Assembly (NCBI GenBank): GCA_035444405.1
Contig: DAOMOP010000067.1
Location: 1-17,866, forward strand
Direction of reading: 5' to 3'
Origin: DAOMOP01 sp035444405
GTDB taxonomy: Bacteria; Pseudomonadota; Gammaproteobacteria; Burkholderiales; Rhodocyclaceae
DNA length: 17,866 nt
Part shown: positions 1 through 7,261 of the stretch, in pieces
How the letters are laid out: each line of letters opens with the position of its first letter
Numbering within the stretch: position 1 is the first letter of the stretch
Position numbers and translations under genes: made by a program
Notes under the pieces: generated by a model
Told to the model about the DNA's origin: nothing
Seen by the model: the letters and a program-made list of their open reading frames with translations, nothing else
Database searches by the model: none

Positions 1-210
1 TTCAACCATGCGTTCGCGACCAGTTTCAGCGACGACGAGGTCGACACCGTCGGCGGCCTCGTCATCCGCCATCTCGGCCGCCTGCCCAAACGTGGCGAAT
101 CGATCACGCTCGATGGTCTGAAGATACAGGTCATGCGGGCCGACAGCCGGCGTGTACATACCCTGCTGGTCGAGCGGACCCCCGCGGTCACGGAGGCGCC
201 CGCCGAATGA
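1..210 (+). CDS. corC: CorC/HlyC-type transporter-associated protein, C-terminal fragment
   Basis: Partial gene: only the last 69 codons are in the window, read in the frame beginning at base 1 and ending at TGA 208-210. The fragment has the pattern of the CorC_HlyC domain that closes CorC-type proteins: an acidic stretch (SDDEVDTVGGLVIRHLGRLP, residues 9-28), then G-E-S-I-T and a short beta strand around VMRADSRRVHTLLVER. CorC proteins carry CBS domains and are linked to Mg2+/Co2+ efflux or membrane-associated regulation; those parts lie upstream of the window. The stop overlaps an ATG at 207 (ATGA), so corC and lnt are probably translationally coupled. A corC-lnt pair is common in proteobacteria. 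The symbol rests on this short tail plus the neighbour lnt. Confidence 0.82.
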   Translation, partial: FNHAFATSFSDDEVDTVGGLVIRHLGRLPKRGESITLDGLKIQVMRADSRRVHTLLVERTPAVTEAPAE

Positions 211-1751
211 CCGGATGGCGCATCGCCCGGGCGGTGCCGCCGCGCACGCACGCGCTCGGGCCTTGCTGATGCGGCGATTGGCGCTGGCGGGGCTCGCCGG
301 AGCCGGATCGGTTCTGGCNNNNNNNNNNCGCGCCGTTCGGTCTCTTTCCGCTCGCCTTCGTCTGTGTTGGCGCGCTCGTGTGGCTGCTGCGCGACGCGGT
401 GCGGGCGCGGGCAGGCTTCATGCTCGGTTTTGCATGGGGCTTCGGCGCATTCCTGGGCGGCGTGTCGTGGCTGTATGTTGCGCTCAATCGCTACGGCGGC
501 GTGCCGATGCCGGTCGCAGCGCTGGCGATCGCGCTGTTCTGCGCCTATCTTGCGCTTTACCCGGGGCTCGCCGCCGCACTGTTCGTGCGTCTGCGTCGCG
601 GTGGGCCGCTGGCGCAGGCCGCCCTGTTCGGAGGCCTGTGGGTCGTGAGCGAGTGGCTGCGCGGCTGGGTCTTCACCGGGTTTCCGTGGCTCGCGATCGG
701 CTATTCACAGACGCCTCCGAGCCCGCTTGCCGGGCTGATGCCGGTGCTCGGCGTCTATGCGGCCGGCGGCGTGGTCGCGTTCGCGGCGGCGCTGATCGCG
801 CTCGTGCCATGGCGGCAGCCGGCGCTCGCGGCACGTGCATGCGTGCCGTTGCTCGTGCTCGTAGTGGCCGGCGCGGCGCTTGCACGCGTCGCATGGACGC
901 GCCCCGTCGGGGAGCCGCTGCGCATCGCGCTGATCCAGACCAACATCGAGCAGGGCCTCAAGTGGGAGCGCGGGCTGCTCGCCCACTGGCTCGAGGTCAA
1001 CGCACGGCGCGCCGGCGACGAGGACGCCGATCTGGTCGTGCTGCCGGAGACCGCGCTGCCACTGCTCGTCGAGCACCTGCCGCGCGGCTACCTCGAACGG
1101 CTGGCCACCGCGCCGCGCGAGCGTGGCGGCGACCTGGTCGTCGGCGTGTTCTCGCGCGACGAGCAGGGGCAGATCTACAATGCCGCGCTCAGTCTGGGCG
1201 CCTCCCGTTCGCAGTTCTACGCCAAGCGCCATCTGGTGCCGTTCGGCGAGTATTCGCCGCCGCTCTTCGGATGGTTTTATGCGCTGGCGGCCATTCCGAT
1301 GTCGGACCAGACGCCCGGCGCGGCCGAGCAGGCGCCGATGGTGCTGGGCAATCAGCGCATTGCGCTGAACATCTGCTATGAGGATCTCTTCGGTCGCGAG
1401 CTGCTGTCGAGCCTGCCCGAGGCGACGCTGATGCTCAATCTTTCCAACCTCGCGTGGTATGGGCGCTCGCTCGCGCAGCCGCAGCACCTGCAGATCGCAC
1501 GCGTGAGGGCGCTCGAGACCGGCCGCCCGATGCTGCGTTCGACCAACACCGGGATGACTGCCGTGGTCGAGCCGGATGGGCGGGTGAGCGGCGTGCTGCC
1601 GCAGTTCGAGGACGGCACGCTGCGCCTCGAGGTGCGCGGCCACCAGGGTATGACGCCGTATGCGCGCTGGGGCGATCGCGCGGCGCTGCTGCTCGCTCTG
1701 GCCGCGATCGCCGGCGCGCTGGTGATCGCGCGCGGCGGCGCGTCACGCTGA
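207..1751 (+). CDS. lnt: Apolipoprotein N-acyltransferase Lnt (5' end disturbed by a gap and a probable frameshift)
   Basis: Integral inner-membrane enzyme that adds the third acyl chain to the N-terminal cysteine of lipoproteins. The N-terminal part is a run of hydrophobic helices. The C-terminal part is a nitrilase-like periplasmic domain with the expected Glu-Lys-Cys triad: E in VVLPETALPLL, K in YAKRHLVPFGEYSP, C in NICYEDLFG. The tail is TPYAR plus a last helix. The 5' end is damaged. The frame running from 330 to the TGA at 1749-1751 is clean. Before the 10-N gap (319-328) the homologous sequence (ATG 269, MRRLALAGLAGAGSVLA) is in another frame. The best ribosome-binding site, GGAGG at 192-196, serves ATG 207, whose frame hits TGA at 267. 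The true start is probably 207 with one base missing before 268; 215 and 269 are alternatives. The usual S-N-D-A-W motif reads S-N-L-A-W here. Confidence 0.9.
319..328. other. Assembly gap (10 N) inside lnt
   Basis: Ten N bases. With exactly ten, the reading frame does not match across the gap: codons before it start at 317 and codons after it at 330, 13 bases apart. Lnt proteins commonly read L-A-F-A/S-P-F/Y here, and the flanks supply L-A and A-P-F-G. About three missing bases (the end of an Ala codon plus TT of a Phe codon) would restore the protein. The run is therefore a placeholder, not a measured length. Confidence 0.95.
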
Positions 1752-1773
1752 GCGCCCGCCGCCGCCGGATGCT

Positions 1774-1811
1774 GTCGAATTTTCGACCCGCACCGGGAAA
1801 GCCAGTAAAAT
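1774..1811 (+). promoter_or_regulatory. Palindrome and possible -10 box upstream of glyQ
   Basis: The 121-bp gap between lnt and glyQ holds an inverted repeat, GTCGAA-TT-TTCGAC (1774-1787), followed by TAAAAT at 1806-1811, which resembles a -10 box. No good -35 hexamer sits 16-18 bp upstream of it. The local AT-richness contrasts with the flanking genes. I read this as a possible promoter or operator for glyQS-gmhB-plsC. The palindrome could also be chance. Confidence 0.35.
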
Positions 1812-1872
1812 CTTCAGCCTTTGCTTTGGACGCGCAATCGCGGGCCGCCGGCGCCGCGATGCCACACGGACC

Positions 1873-2805
1873 ATGTCACGACACAAACCGACTTTCCAGC
1901 AAGTCATCCAGACGCTTCAGCAATACTGGGGCGACAAGGGGTGCGTGCTGCTGCAGCCGATCGACCTCGAGGTCGGCGCCGGCACTTCCCATACCGCGAC
2001 CTGCCTGCGTGCGATCGGCCCCGAGCCGTGGAATGCGGCCTACGTGCAGCCGTCGCGCCGCCCCAAGGACGGCCGCTATGGCGAGAACCCGAACCGGCTG
2101 CAGCACTATTACCAGTATCAGGTCGCGCTCAAGCCCTCGCCGCTCGACATCCAGGAGCTCTACCTCGATTCGTTGCGCGCGCTCGGGATCGACCCCGCGG
2201 TTCATGACATCCGCTTTGTCGAGGACGACTGGGAGAACCCGACCCTGGGTGCGTGGGGGCTGGGCTGGGAGGTGTGGCTCGACGGCATGGAGGTGACGCA
2301 GTTCACCTATTTCCAGCAGGTCGGCGGGCTCGACTGCAAGCCGGTGCTCGGCGAGATCACCTATGGGCTCGAGCGCCTGGCGATGTATCTGCAAGGCGTC
2401 GAGAACGTGTTCGACCTGGTGTGGACGGTCTATCCGGACGGTACCCGCGTGACCTACGGCGACGTCTACCACCAGAACGAGGTCGAGCAATCGACGTACA
2501 ACTTCGAACTGGCCAACGTGGATTTCCTGTTCACGCTGTTCGGCAACTACGAGGCCGAGGCCCGTCGCCTGGTCGAGGCCGGGTTGGCGCTGCCCGCCTA
2601 CGAGATGGTGCTCAAGGCGGGCCACACCTTCAACCTGCTCGATGCGCGCGGCGCGATCTCGGTGACCGAGCGTGCCGCGTACATCGGGCGCATCCGCAAT
2701 CTGTCGCGCGCCGTCGCGCAGGCGTATTACAGCGCGCGTGAGGCGCTGGGCTTTCCGCTGCTTGGCCGCGATGCCGTGCGCCAGCCCGGGGAGGGCGCAC
2801 AATGA
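1873..2805 (+). CDS. glyQ: Glycyl-tRNA synthetase alpha subunit
   Basis: Catalytic subunit of the bacterial alpha2beta2 glycyl-tRNA synthetase; it forms glycyl-adenylate and, with GlyS, charges tRNA-Gly in the cytoplasm. The 310-residue product has the usual length and near-invariant family blocks: FQQVIQTLQQYWGDKGC at residues 8-24, the class II-like segments around RPKDGRYGENPNRLQ, EDDWENPTLGAWGLGWEVW, and TYFQQVGG near the active site. The start ATG 1873 is the natural one; it lacks a strong Shine-Dalgarno sequence. The stop overlaps the glyS ATG (ATGA at 2802-2805), fitting coupled synthesis of two equimolar subunits. Nothing looks truncated. Confidence 0.98.
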   Translation: MSRHKPTFQQVIQTLQQYWGDKGCVLLQPIDLEVGAGTSHTATCLRAIGPEPWNAAYVQPSRRPKDGRYGENPNRLQHYYQYQVALKPSPLDIQELYLDSLRALGIDPAVHDIRFVEDDWENPTLGAWGLGWEVWLDGMEVTQFTYFQQVGGLDCKPVLGEITYGLERLAMYLQGVENVFDLVWTVYPDGTRVTYGDVYHQNEVEQSTYNFELANVDFLFTLFGNYEAEARRLVEAGLALPAYEMVLKAGHTFNLLDARGAISVTERAAYIGRIRNLSRAVAQAYYSAREALGFPLLGRDAVRQPGEGAQ

Positions 2806-4892
2806 CTGCCGCAACCTTGCTGGTCGAACTGCTGACCGAGGAGCTGCCGCCGAAGGCGCTGGAACGGCTCGGAGAGGCCTTCGCGCAGGCGATTTTCGAC
2901 GCGTTGCAGCACCACGACCTGCTCGACGCCGACAAAGGCTTCCGCGCCCATGCGGCGCCGCGCCGGCTTGCCGTGACGGTGCCGGCGGTACGCGAGGGTG
3001 CGCCGCCGCGCGAGGTCACCGAGAAGATCATGCCGGTCCAGGTCGCGCTGGACGCGCACGGCGAGCCGACCCCGGCGCTGCGCAAGAAGCTTGCCGCCAA
3101 GGGCATTGCGCCGGAGGCGGTGGCGAGCTTCGAGCGACGCCTGGATGGCAAGTCCGAGACGCTGTTCTACACCCGCGCCGAGGCCGGTGCGAGACTCGAG
3201 GCGGTGCTCGCCGAGATCGTGCAGGGGGCGGTGAAAGCGCTGCCGGTGCCGAAGCTGATGCGCTGGGGTGCGAGCGAGGTGCAGTTCGTGCGGCCGGTCC
3301 ATCGCTTGACGATGCTGCACGGGGCCAAAGTGGTGCCTGGAGAGGTGCTGGGCCTGCAGGCCGGGCGCGTGACGATGGGCCACCGCTTCATGAGTCGCGG
3401 CGAGCTCGAGCTGGCCACGGCCGAGGCCTACGAACCGACGCTGCTCGCCGAGGGCAAGGTGATCCCGAACTTTGCGGAGCGGCGCGCCGACATCGAGGGC
3501 CAGCTGCTCGCCGAAGCCCGTCGGCAGGACGCCTCGCTCGGCGACTATGCCGACCTGCTCGACGAGGTGACGGCGCTGGTCGAGCATCCAACGGTCTACG
3601 TCGGTGCGTTCGAGCCCGAGTTCCTGAGTGTGCCGCAGGAATGTCTGATCCTGACGATGCGAGCGAACCAGAAGTATTTTCCGCTGTTCGACAGCGCGGG
3701 CAGGCTGCTCAACCGCTTCCTGATCGTGTCGAACATGCGCGTCGCCGATCCCGGCAACATCATCGCCGGCAACCAGCGGGTCGTGCGGCCACGCCTGGCC
3801 GACGCGCGCTTCTTCCTCGAGCAGGATCAGAAGCATCGTCTCGAAAGCCGGCTGTCGCGTCTGGCGCCGGTGGTCTATCACAACAGGCTCGGCAGCCAGT
3901 TCGAGCGCGTGCAGCGGCTCGAACGCCTGGCCGGGGCGATCGCCGCCAGCCTGCATGCCGACATCACCGCCGCCGCGCGTGCGGCGCGCCTCGCCAAGGC
4001 CGATCTCGTCACCGAGATGGTCGGCGAGTTTCCCGAACTGCAGGGCATCATGGGCCGCTATTACGCCCTGCACGACGGTGAGGACGCGCTGGTCGCCGAT
4101 GCGATCGCCGCGCACTATCAGCCGCGCTTCGCCGGCGACGCGCTGCCTTCGGGCAACGTCGCGTGTGCGGTGGCGCTCGCGGACAAGCTCGACGCGCTGG
4201 TCGGCTTCTTCGGCATCGGTCAGGTGCCGACCGGCGACAAGGATCCATTCGGGCTGCGCCGTGCCGCGCTCGGGGTGCTGCGCATCCTGATGGAGGGTGC
4301 GTTGCCGCTCGAGCTCGGCCACCTGATCCGCGGCGCCGCGGCGGGCTATGCGCCGGGTGTGCTGAGCGCCGACGACTTCGCGCCGCGACTGCTCGAGTTC
4401 ATGTTCGAGCGGTTGCGACACCTGCTGCGCGATGCCGGTCACGCGGCCGACGCGGTCGATGCCGTGCTCGCATTGCGGCCGATGCGCATCGACGTCGTGC
4501 CGGCCAAGATCGCCGCCGTGCGCGAGTTTCGTGCGCTGCCCGAGGCCGAAGCGCTCGCGGCGGCCAACAAGCGCATCGTCAACATCCTGCGCAAGGCCGA
4601 CGCTGCCCTGCCCGAGCCGGACATCGCCCTGCTGCAGGACGAAGCGGAGAAGGTGCTGTTCCACCGCGTCGTCGATATCGCACCACTGGTGCGTTCGCAT
4701 GTCGATAACGAAGACTACACCGAGGCCTTGCGCGTGCTGGCCGGGCTGCGTGCGTCGGTCGACAGCTTCTTCGACAACGTGATGGTGATGGCCGACGAGC
4801 CGCTCACGCGGCAAAACCGGCTGGCGCTGCTGAGCATGCTCGCCGGGCTGATGAACAAGGTCGCGGACATCTCGCGCCTGTCGGTCCCATGA
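2802..4892 (+). CDS. glyS: Glycyl-tRNA synthetase beta subunit
   Basis: Partner of GlyQ; the beta subunit recognises and binds tRNA-Gly. The product has 696 residues, close to the usual 690 or so. It opens with the family signature LLVELLTEELPPKALE, continues with conserved blocks such as LRKKLAAKGI, a long HD-like central part (EFPELQGIMGRYYA, GDKDPFGLRRAALGVLRI) and ends with a helical DALR-type anticodon-binding domain (FFDNVMVMADEPLTRQNRL). The start overlaps glyQ by four bases. The long open frame on the opposite strand is a GC-driven shadow. The gene is followed after 46 bp by gmhB on the same strand, probably in the same transcript. Confidence 0.98.
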   Translation: MTAATLLVELLTEELPPKALERLGEAFAQAIFDALQHHDLLDADKGFRAHAAPRRLAVTVPAVREGAPPREVTEKIMPVQVALDAHGEPTPALRKKLAAKGIAPEAVASFERRLDGKSETLFYTRAEAGARLEAVLAEIVQGAVKALPVPKLMRWGASEVQFVRPVHRLTMLHGAKVVPGEVLGLQAGRVTMGHRFMSRGELELATAEAYEPTLLAEGKVIPNFAERRADIEGQLLAEARRQDASLGDYADLLDEVTALVEHPTVYVGAFEPEFLSVPQECLILTMRANQKYFPLFDSAGRLLNRFLIVSNMRVADPGNIIAGNQRVVRPRLADARFFLEQDQKHRLESRLSRLAPVVYHNRLGSQFERVQRLERLAGAIAASLHADITAAARAARLAKADLVTEMVGEFPELQGIMGRYYALHDGEDALVADAIAAHYQPRFAGDALPSGNVACAVALADKLDALVGFFGIGQVPTGDKDPFGLRRAALGVLRILMEGALPLELGHLIRGAAAGYAPGVLSADDFAPRLLEFMFERLRHLLRDAGHAADAVDAVLALRPMRIDVVPAKIAAVREFRALPEAEALAAANKRIVNILRKADAALPEPDIALLQDEAEKVLFHRVVDIAPLVRSHVDNEDYTEALRVLAGLRASVDSFFDNVMVMADEPLTRQNRLALLSMLAGLMNKVADISRLSVP

Positions 4893-4938
4893 TGGCGCCG
4901 GCGGGGACGCACAGCCTCATCGATTTCGGACGGCCAGC

Positions 4939-5472
4939 ATGAAGCTCATCATTCTCGATCGTGACGGGGTCATCAACCACGACTCGGACCAGTTCATCAA
5001 GTCGCCCGACGAATGGCGCCCGATCGACGGCTCGCTCGAGGCGATCGCGCGGCTCAACCAGTGGGGCTGGCGCGTGGTCGTCGCCTCGAACCAGTCCGGC
5101 ATCGGGCGCGGACTGTTCGGCATGGACACGCTCAACGCGATCAATGACAAGATGGTCAAGAGCCTCGCGACGGTCGGCGGCCGCATCGACGCAATCTTCT
5201 TCTGCCCGCATCCGGCCGATTCGACCTGCGAGTGCCGCAAGCCGCGGCCCGGCATGTTCCATCAGATCGCCGAGCGCTTCAACGTGAACCTCGAAGGAGT
5301 GCCCGCGGTCGGCGACAGCCTGCGTGATCTTCAGGCCGGCGTGGCAGTCGGTTGCGTGCCCTATCTGGTGCTCACGGGCAAGGGCCACAAGACCCACCAG
5401 GATCCGGGTCTGCCAGCGGGCACGCGCGTTTACGCCGATCTGGCGGCGGTCGTTGCCGACCTCATCGATTGA
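4939..5472 (+). CDS. gmhB: D-glycero-beta-D-manno-heptose-1,7-bisphosphate 7-phosphatase
   Basis: Cytoplasmic HAD-superfamily phosphatase that removes the C7 phosphate of heptose 1,7-bisphosphate in the ADP-heptose pathway for the LPS inner core. The 177-residue product has the HAD motif I at the very start, ILDRDGVIN (nucleophile D7, acid/base D9), motif II in VVASNQSGIGRG, and motif III/IV in KPRPGMF and VGDSLRDLQAG. The zinc-binding insert of the GmhB family is visible as C-P-H-P then C-E-C before the KPRPG lysine. The start ATG 4939 places motif I at the usual distance and has only a weak ribosome-binding site. It lies between glyS and plsC, an order common in betaproteobacteria. Confidence 0.95.
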   Translation: MKLIILDRDGVINHDSDQFIKSPDEWRPIDGSLEAIARLNQWGWRVVVASNQSGIGRGLFGMDTLNAINDKMVKSLATVGGRIDAIFFCPHPADSTCECRKPRPGMFHQIAERFNVNLEGVPAVGDSLRDLQAGVAVGCVPYLVLTGKGHKTHQDPGLPAGTRVYADLAAVVADLID

Positions 5473-5480
5473 GTGCTGCC

Positions 5481-6227
5481 ATGTCTTTTGTCCGTTCGCT
5501 GCTGTTCGCCCTCGTCCTGGTGCTCATCACGCCACCGTACGTGCTGTTCAGCTTTCTGACCTTCCCGCTGGCACCGCTCAGACGCTACCGCATCATCACC
5601 TCCTGGACCCACATCGTCCTGTGGTTTGTCTGGCACCTGCTCGGCATTCGCTACAAGGTGATCGGTACCGAGAACATTCCCGCCGGTCCGGCCGTCGTCT
5701 TGTCCAAGCATCAGTCGGCGTGGGAGACGATGGCGTTGCAGCAGATCTTTCCGCCGCTGTCCTTCGTGCTCAAGCGCGAGCTCTTCAAGGTGCCTTTCTT
5801 CGGCTGGGCGCTGTCCCAGATGCCGATGATCGCGATCGATCGCAACGCCGGCAAGGACGCGCTGGCCCAAGTCGTCGAGCAGGGCCGGAGGCGTCTGGCC
5901 GAGGGCTTCTGGGTGGTCGTGTTTCCCGAAGGCACGCGTGTCGCGCCGGGCACGAGCCGCCGTTACAAGCCCGGCGGTGCATGGCTGGCGCAGCATGCAG
6001 CGGTGCCGGTGGTGCCGGTCGCGCACAATGCCGGCGAGTTCTGGGGTCGCAACGCCTTTCTGAAGCGCCCGGGCGAGATCACCGTCAGCATCGGCCCGCC
6101 GATCGACCACGCCGGACGTGATGCGGCACAGATCAATGCGCTTGCCGAAGAGTGGATCGAGGGTGAGATGCGCCGCCTGTTCCCGCACCAGTATCGCGGA
6201 CGGGAGCGCAGTCGGGCGGCCGCCTGA
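5481..6227 (+). CDS. plsC: 1-acyl-sn-glycerol-3-phosphate acyltransferase (PlsC family)
   Basis: Membrane-bound enzyme that acylates lysophosphatidic acid to phosphatidic acid, the parent of membrane phospholipids. The 248-residue product starts at ATG 5481, eight bases after gmhB; the open frame extends further upstream only because it shadows gmhB. Residues 5-55 are strongly hydrophobic (one or two membrane segments). The acyltransferase motifs are present: block I is KHQSAWE (H77 to E82), block III is FPEGTR (148-153), and block IV is VPVVPVAHNAG. Block I has Glu where the textbook motif H-X4-D has Asp; H-X4-E occurs in related bacterial enzymes, so I expect activity. It is the last gene before a terminator. 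Other acyltransferase specificities within the family cannot be excluded. Confidence 0.9.
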   Translation: MSFVRSLLFALVLVLITPPYVLFSFLTFPLAPLRRYRIITSWTHIVLWFVWHLLGIRYKVIGTENIPAGPAVVLSKHQSAWETMALQQIFPPLSFVLKRELFKVPFFGWALSQMPMIAIDRNAGKDALAQVVEQGRRRLAEGFWVVVFPEGTRVAPGTSRRYKPGGAWLAQHAAVPVVPVAHNAGEFWGRNAFLKRPGEITVSIGPPIDHAGRDAAQINALAEEWIEGEMRRLFPHQYRGRERSRAAA

Positions 6228-6328
6228 AGCTCGGAGCGTGGACACGGGGCATGACGCCGTGCCGGGTGGCTCGAGCGCAATCGGTCCGCCCGGGGCCGTC
6301 GCAGCGGCCCATGGCGCGCTCGTAGACA

Positions 6329-6360
6329 GCAAAAAGCCCCGCCGAAGCGGGGCTTTTTGC
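6329..6360. terminator. Bidirectional intrinsic terminator
   Basis: A perfect 14-bp inverted repeat (GCAAAAAGCCCCGC, loop CGAA, then its exact complement) lies between the convergent plsC and phasin genes. The stem has a GC core with an A-tract on one side and a T-tract on the other, so either strand gives a hairpin followed by a U-run. It sits 101 bp after the plsC stop and 14 bp beyond the phasin stop, so it can end transcription from both sides. Confidence 0.95.
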
Positions 6361-6374
6361 GACCGTACGACGGA

Positions 6375-6935
6375 TCAGGCCGCCTTCTTCGGGCTCGCCT
6401 TGGCGGCGGTACCGACGGCCTTGACGGTGGCGCTGGTGGCGGCGGCGACGTTCGCTTCGGCGATCTCGGCGACCTGCTTGGCGGCCTTGCTGACGCTGTC
6501 GTAGGCGCTGTTGGCCGCGGCAATGGCGGACTTGACGGCGGCGACGGCGACGTCGGAACCGGCCGGGGCGGACTTGGCGGCCTTGTCGAGGGCGGCAGCC
6601 AGGTTCTTGTTCAGCTCGGCGATCTGCGCTTCGACCAGCTTCGAGATCTCTTCCTGCGACTGCGTGCCGATCTCATAGACGCTGCGGTTGTACGCAACGG
6701 CCTTCTCGACCAGCGGCTGCGCCAGCGCGCTCTGCAGATTCAGCAGCTCCTGGGCGTCCTTGGCGCCGAGCAGGGCCTTGGTGTTGGCGATGCCGTCTTC
6801 GAGCAGCGTGCGGGCGGTGTTCAGGTTCAGGGCGGCAAGGCGCTCGACGCTGGCGAAAGCCGAATTGGCGACGCTCAGCAGGGTTTCGACGTTGGCCTTG
6901 TTGGTGGCGGCGAATTGCTCGGGGGTTACGATCAT
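6375..6935 (-). CDS. phaP: Phasin (PhaP-type PHB granule-associated protein)
   Basis: Small amphipathic protein that coats polyhydroxybutyrate granules and controls their size and number. The 186-residue product begins MIVTPEQFAATNKANVETLL, typical of the Phasin_2 family of betaproteobacteria, and is almost entirely helical and rich in Ala, Lys and Glu. It has no cysteine and no membrane segment. The tail is Ala/Lys-rich (KASPKKAA). The start (ATG reading down from 6935) is set by a good ribosome-binding site, CCAGGAG, about eight bases upstream; the longer open frame upstream runs through the promoter and is not coding. It has its own strong promoter flanked by repeated TGC-N3-GCA sites, and it ends at the shared terminator. 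It implies that the host stores PHB, although no PHB synthase gene is in the window. Confidence 0.93.
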   Translation of the reverse strand: MIVTPEQFAATNKANVETLLSVANSAFASVERLAALNLNTARTLLEDGIANTKALLGAKDAQELLNLQSALAQPLVEKAVAYNRSVYEIGTQSQEEISKLVEAQIAELNKNLAAALDKAAKSAPAGSDVAVAAVKSAIAAANSAYDSVSKAAKQVAEIAEANVAAATSATVKAVGTAAKASPKKAA

Positions 6936-7003
6936 GGTGGTCTCCTGGCGATCAGTACGACGTGCTTCGAAGGGGTCTTGATTGGGATTGCTGCAATCTT
7001 TGA

Positions 7004-7012
7004 TGCGTCGCA
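7004..7012. promoter_or_regulatory. Operator-like site just downstream of the phasin start point (site 2)
   Basis: TGCGTCGCA, which is TGCGACGCA on the - strand, identical to the core of site 1. It covers roughly +5 to +13 of the predicted phasin transcript, a position where a bound repressor would block initiation. The centres of sites 1 and 2 are 58 bp apart and bracket the promoter. Next to it lies another small palindrome, ATTGC-T-GCAAT (6987-6997). Confidence 0.55.
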
Positions 7013-7023
7013 GCATGATTCGG

Positions 7024-7051
7024 ATTATAGGGAGCTGACGCCGGAAGTCAA
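7024..7051 (-). promoter_or_regulatory. Strong sigma70 promoter of the phasin gene
   Basis: Read on the - strand: TTGACT (7051-7046), a 16-bp spacer, then a perfect TATAAT (7029-7024). Transcription would start near 7017, leaving a leader of about 80 nt before the phasin ATG at 6935. It is the best promoter match in the window and fits the high expression typical of phasins. Confidence 0.88.
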
Positions 7052-7058
7052 GCGGAAT

Positions 7059-7073
7059 TTGTGCGACGCACAA
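7059..7073. promoter_or_regulatory. Operator-like palindrome upstream of the phasin -35 (site 1)
   Basis: Perfect inverted repeat TTGTGC-GAC-GCACAA, eight bases upstream of the phasin -35 box. The core TGCGACGCA (7062-7070) recurs on the other strand at 7004-7012. The TGC-N3-GCA layout resembles sites described for the PHB repressor PhaR; the assignment to PhaR is inference. Confidence 0.6.
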
Positions 7074-7232
7074 TTCAAAAAGGGTCGATCCGAAGTTGCC
7101 CGTCAAGGGCGCGATGCTATTGATTTGGCGGTCAAAGCGACGTCGAGGCGGCGGCGCGTGGGCGACGCCTGCAACGCTCTCGGCGGGTAATGCCGTGCAG
7201 GCGTGGCGGTGGCGAGTTTTGTTTCTGGATGT

Positions 7233-7241
7233 TGCGTCGCA
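7233..7241. promoter_or_regulatory. Third copy of the TGCGTCGCA site
   Basis: TGCGTCGCA again, about 160 bp upstream of site 1 and 20 bp before the small ORF at 7262. Three copies of one 9-mer core (counting both strands) within 240 bp suggest a shared binding protein. A role here is unproven. Confidence 0.4.
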
Positions 7242-7261
7242 GGATGCGAGGAGGTAAGGCG

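Noticed and set aside
2727..4814. 695-codon open frame on the - strand across glyS
   Set aside because: It mirrors a clearly conserved GlyS protein; in very GC-rich DNA the antisense frame of a real gene is often open. Its translation is Arg/His/Gln-rich and low in family-like features.
5352..5480. N-terminal extension of plsC
   Set aside because: This part overlaps gmhB in another frame and is not membrane-like; ATG 5481 gives a normal PlsC N-terminus.
6357..7190. 277-codon + strand frame opposite the phasin gene with Gly-rich translation
   Set aside because: Antisense of a repetitive Ala/Lys-rich helical protein; it spans the terminator and the phasin promoter, and there is no start signal.
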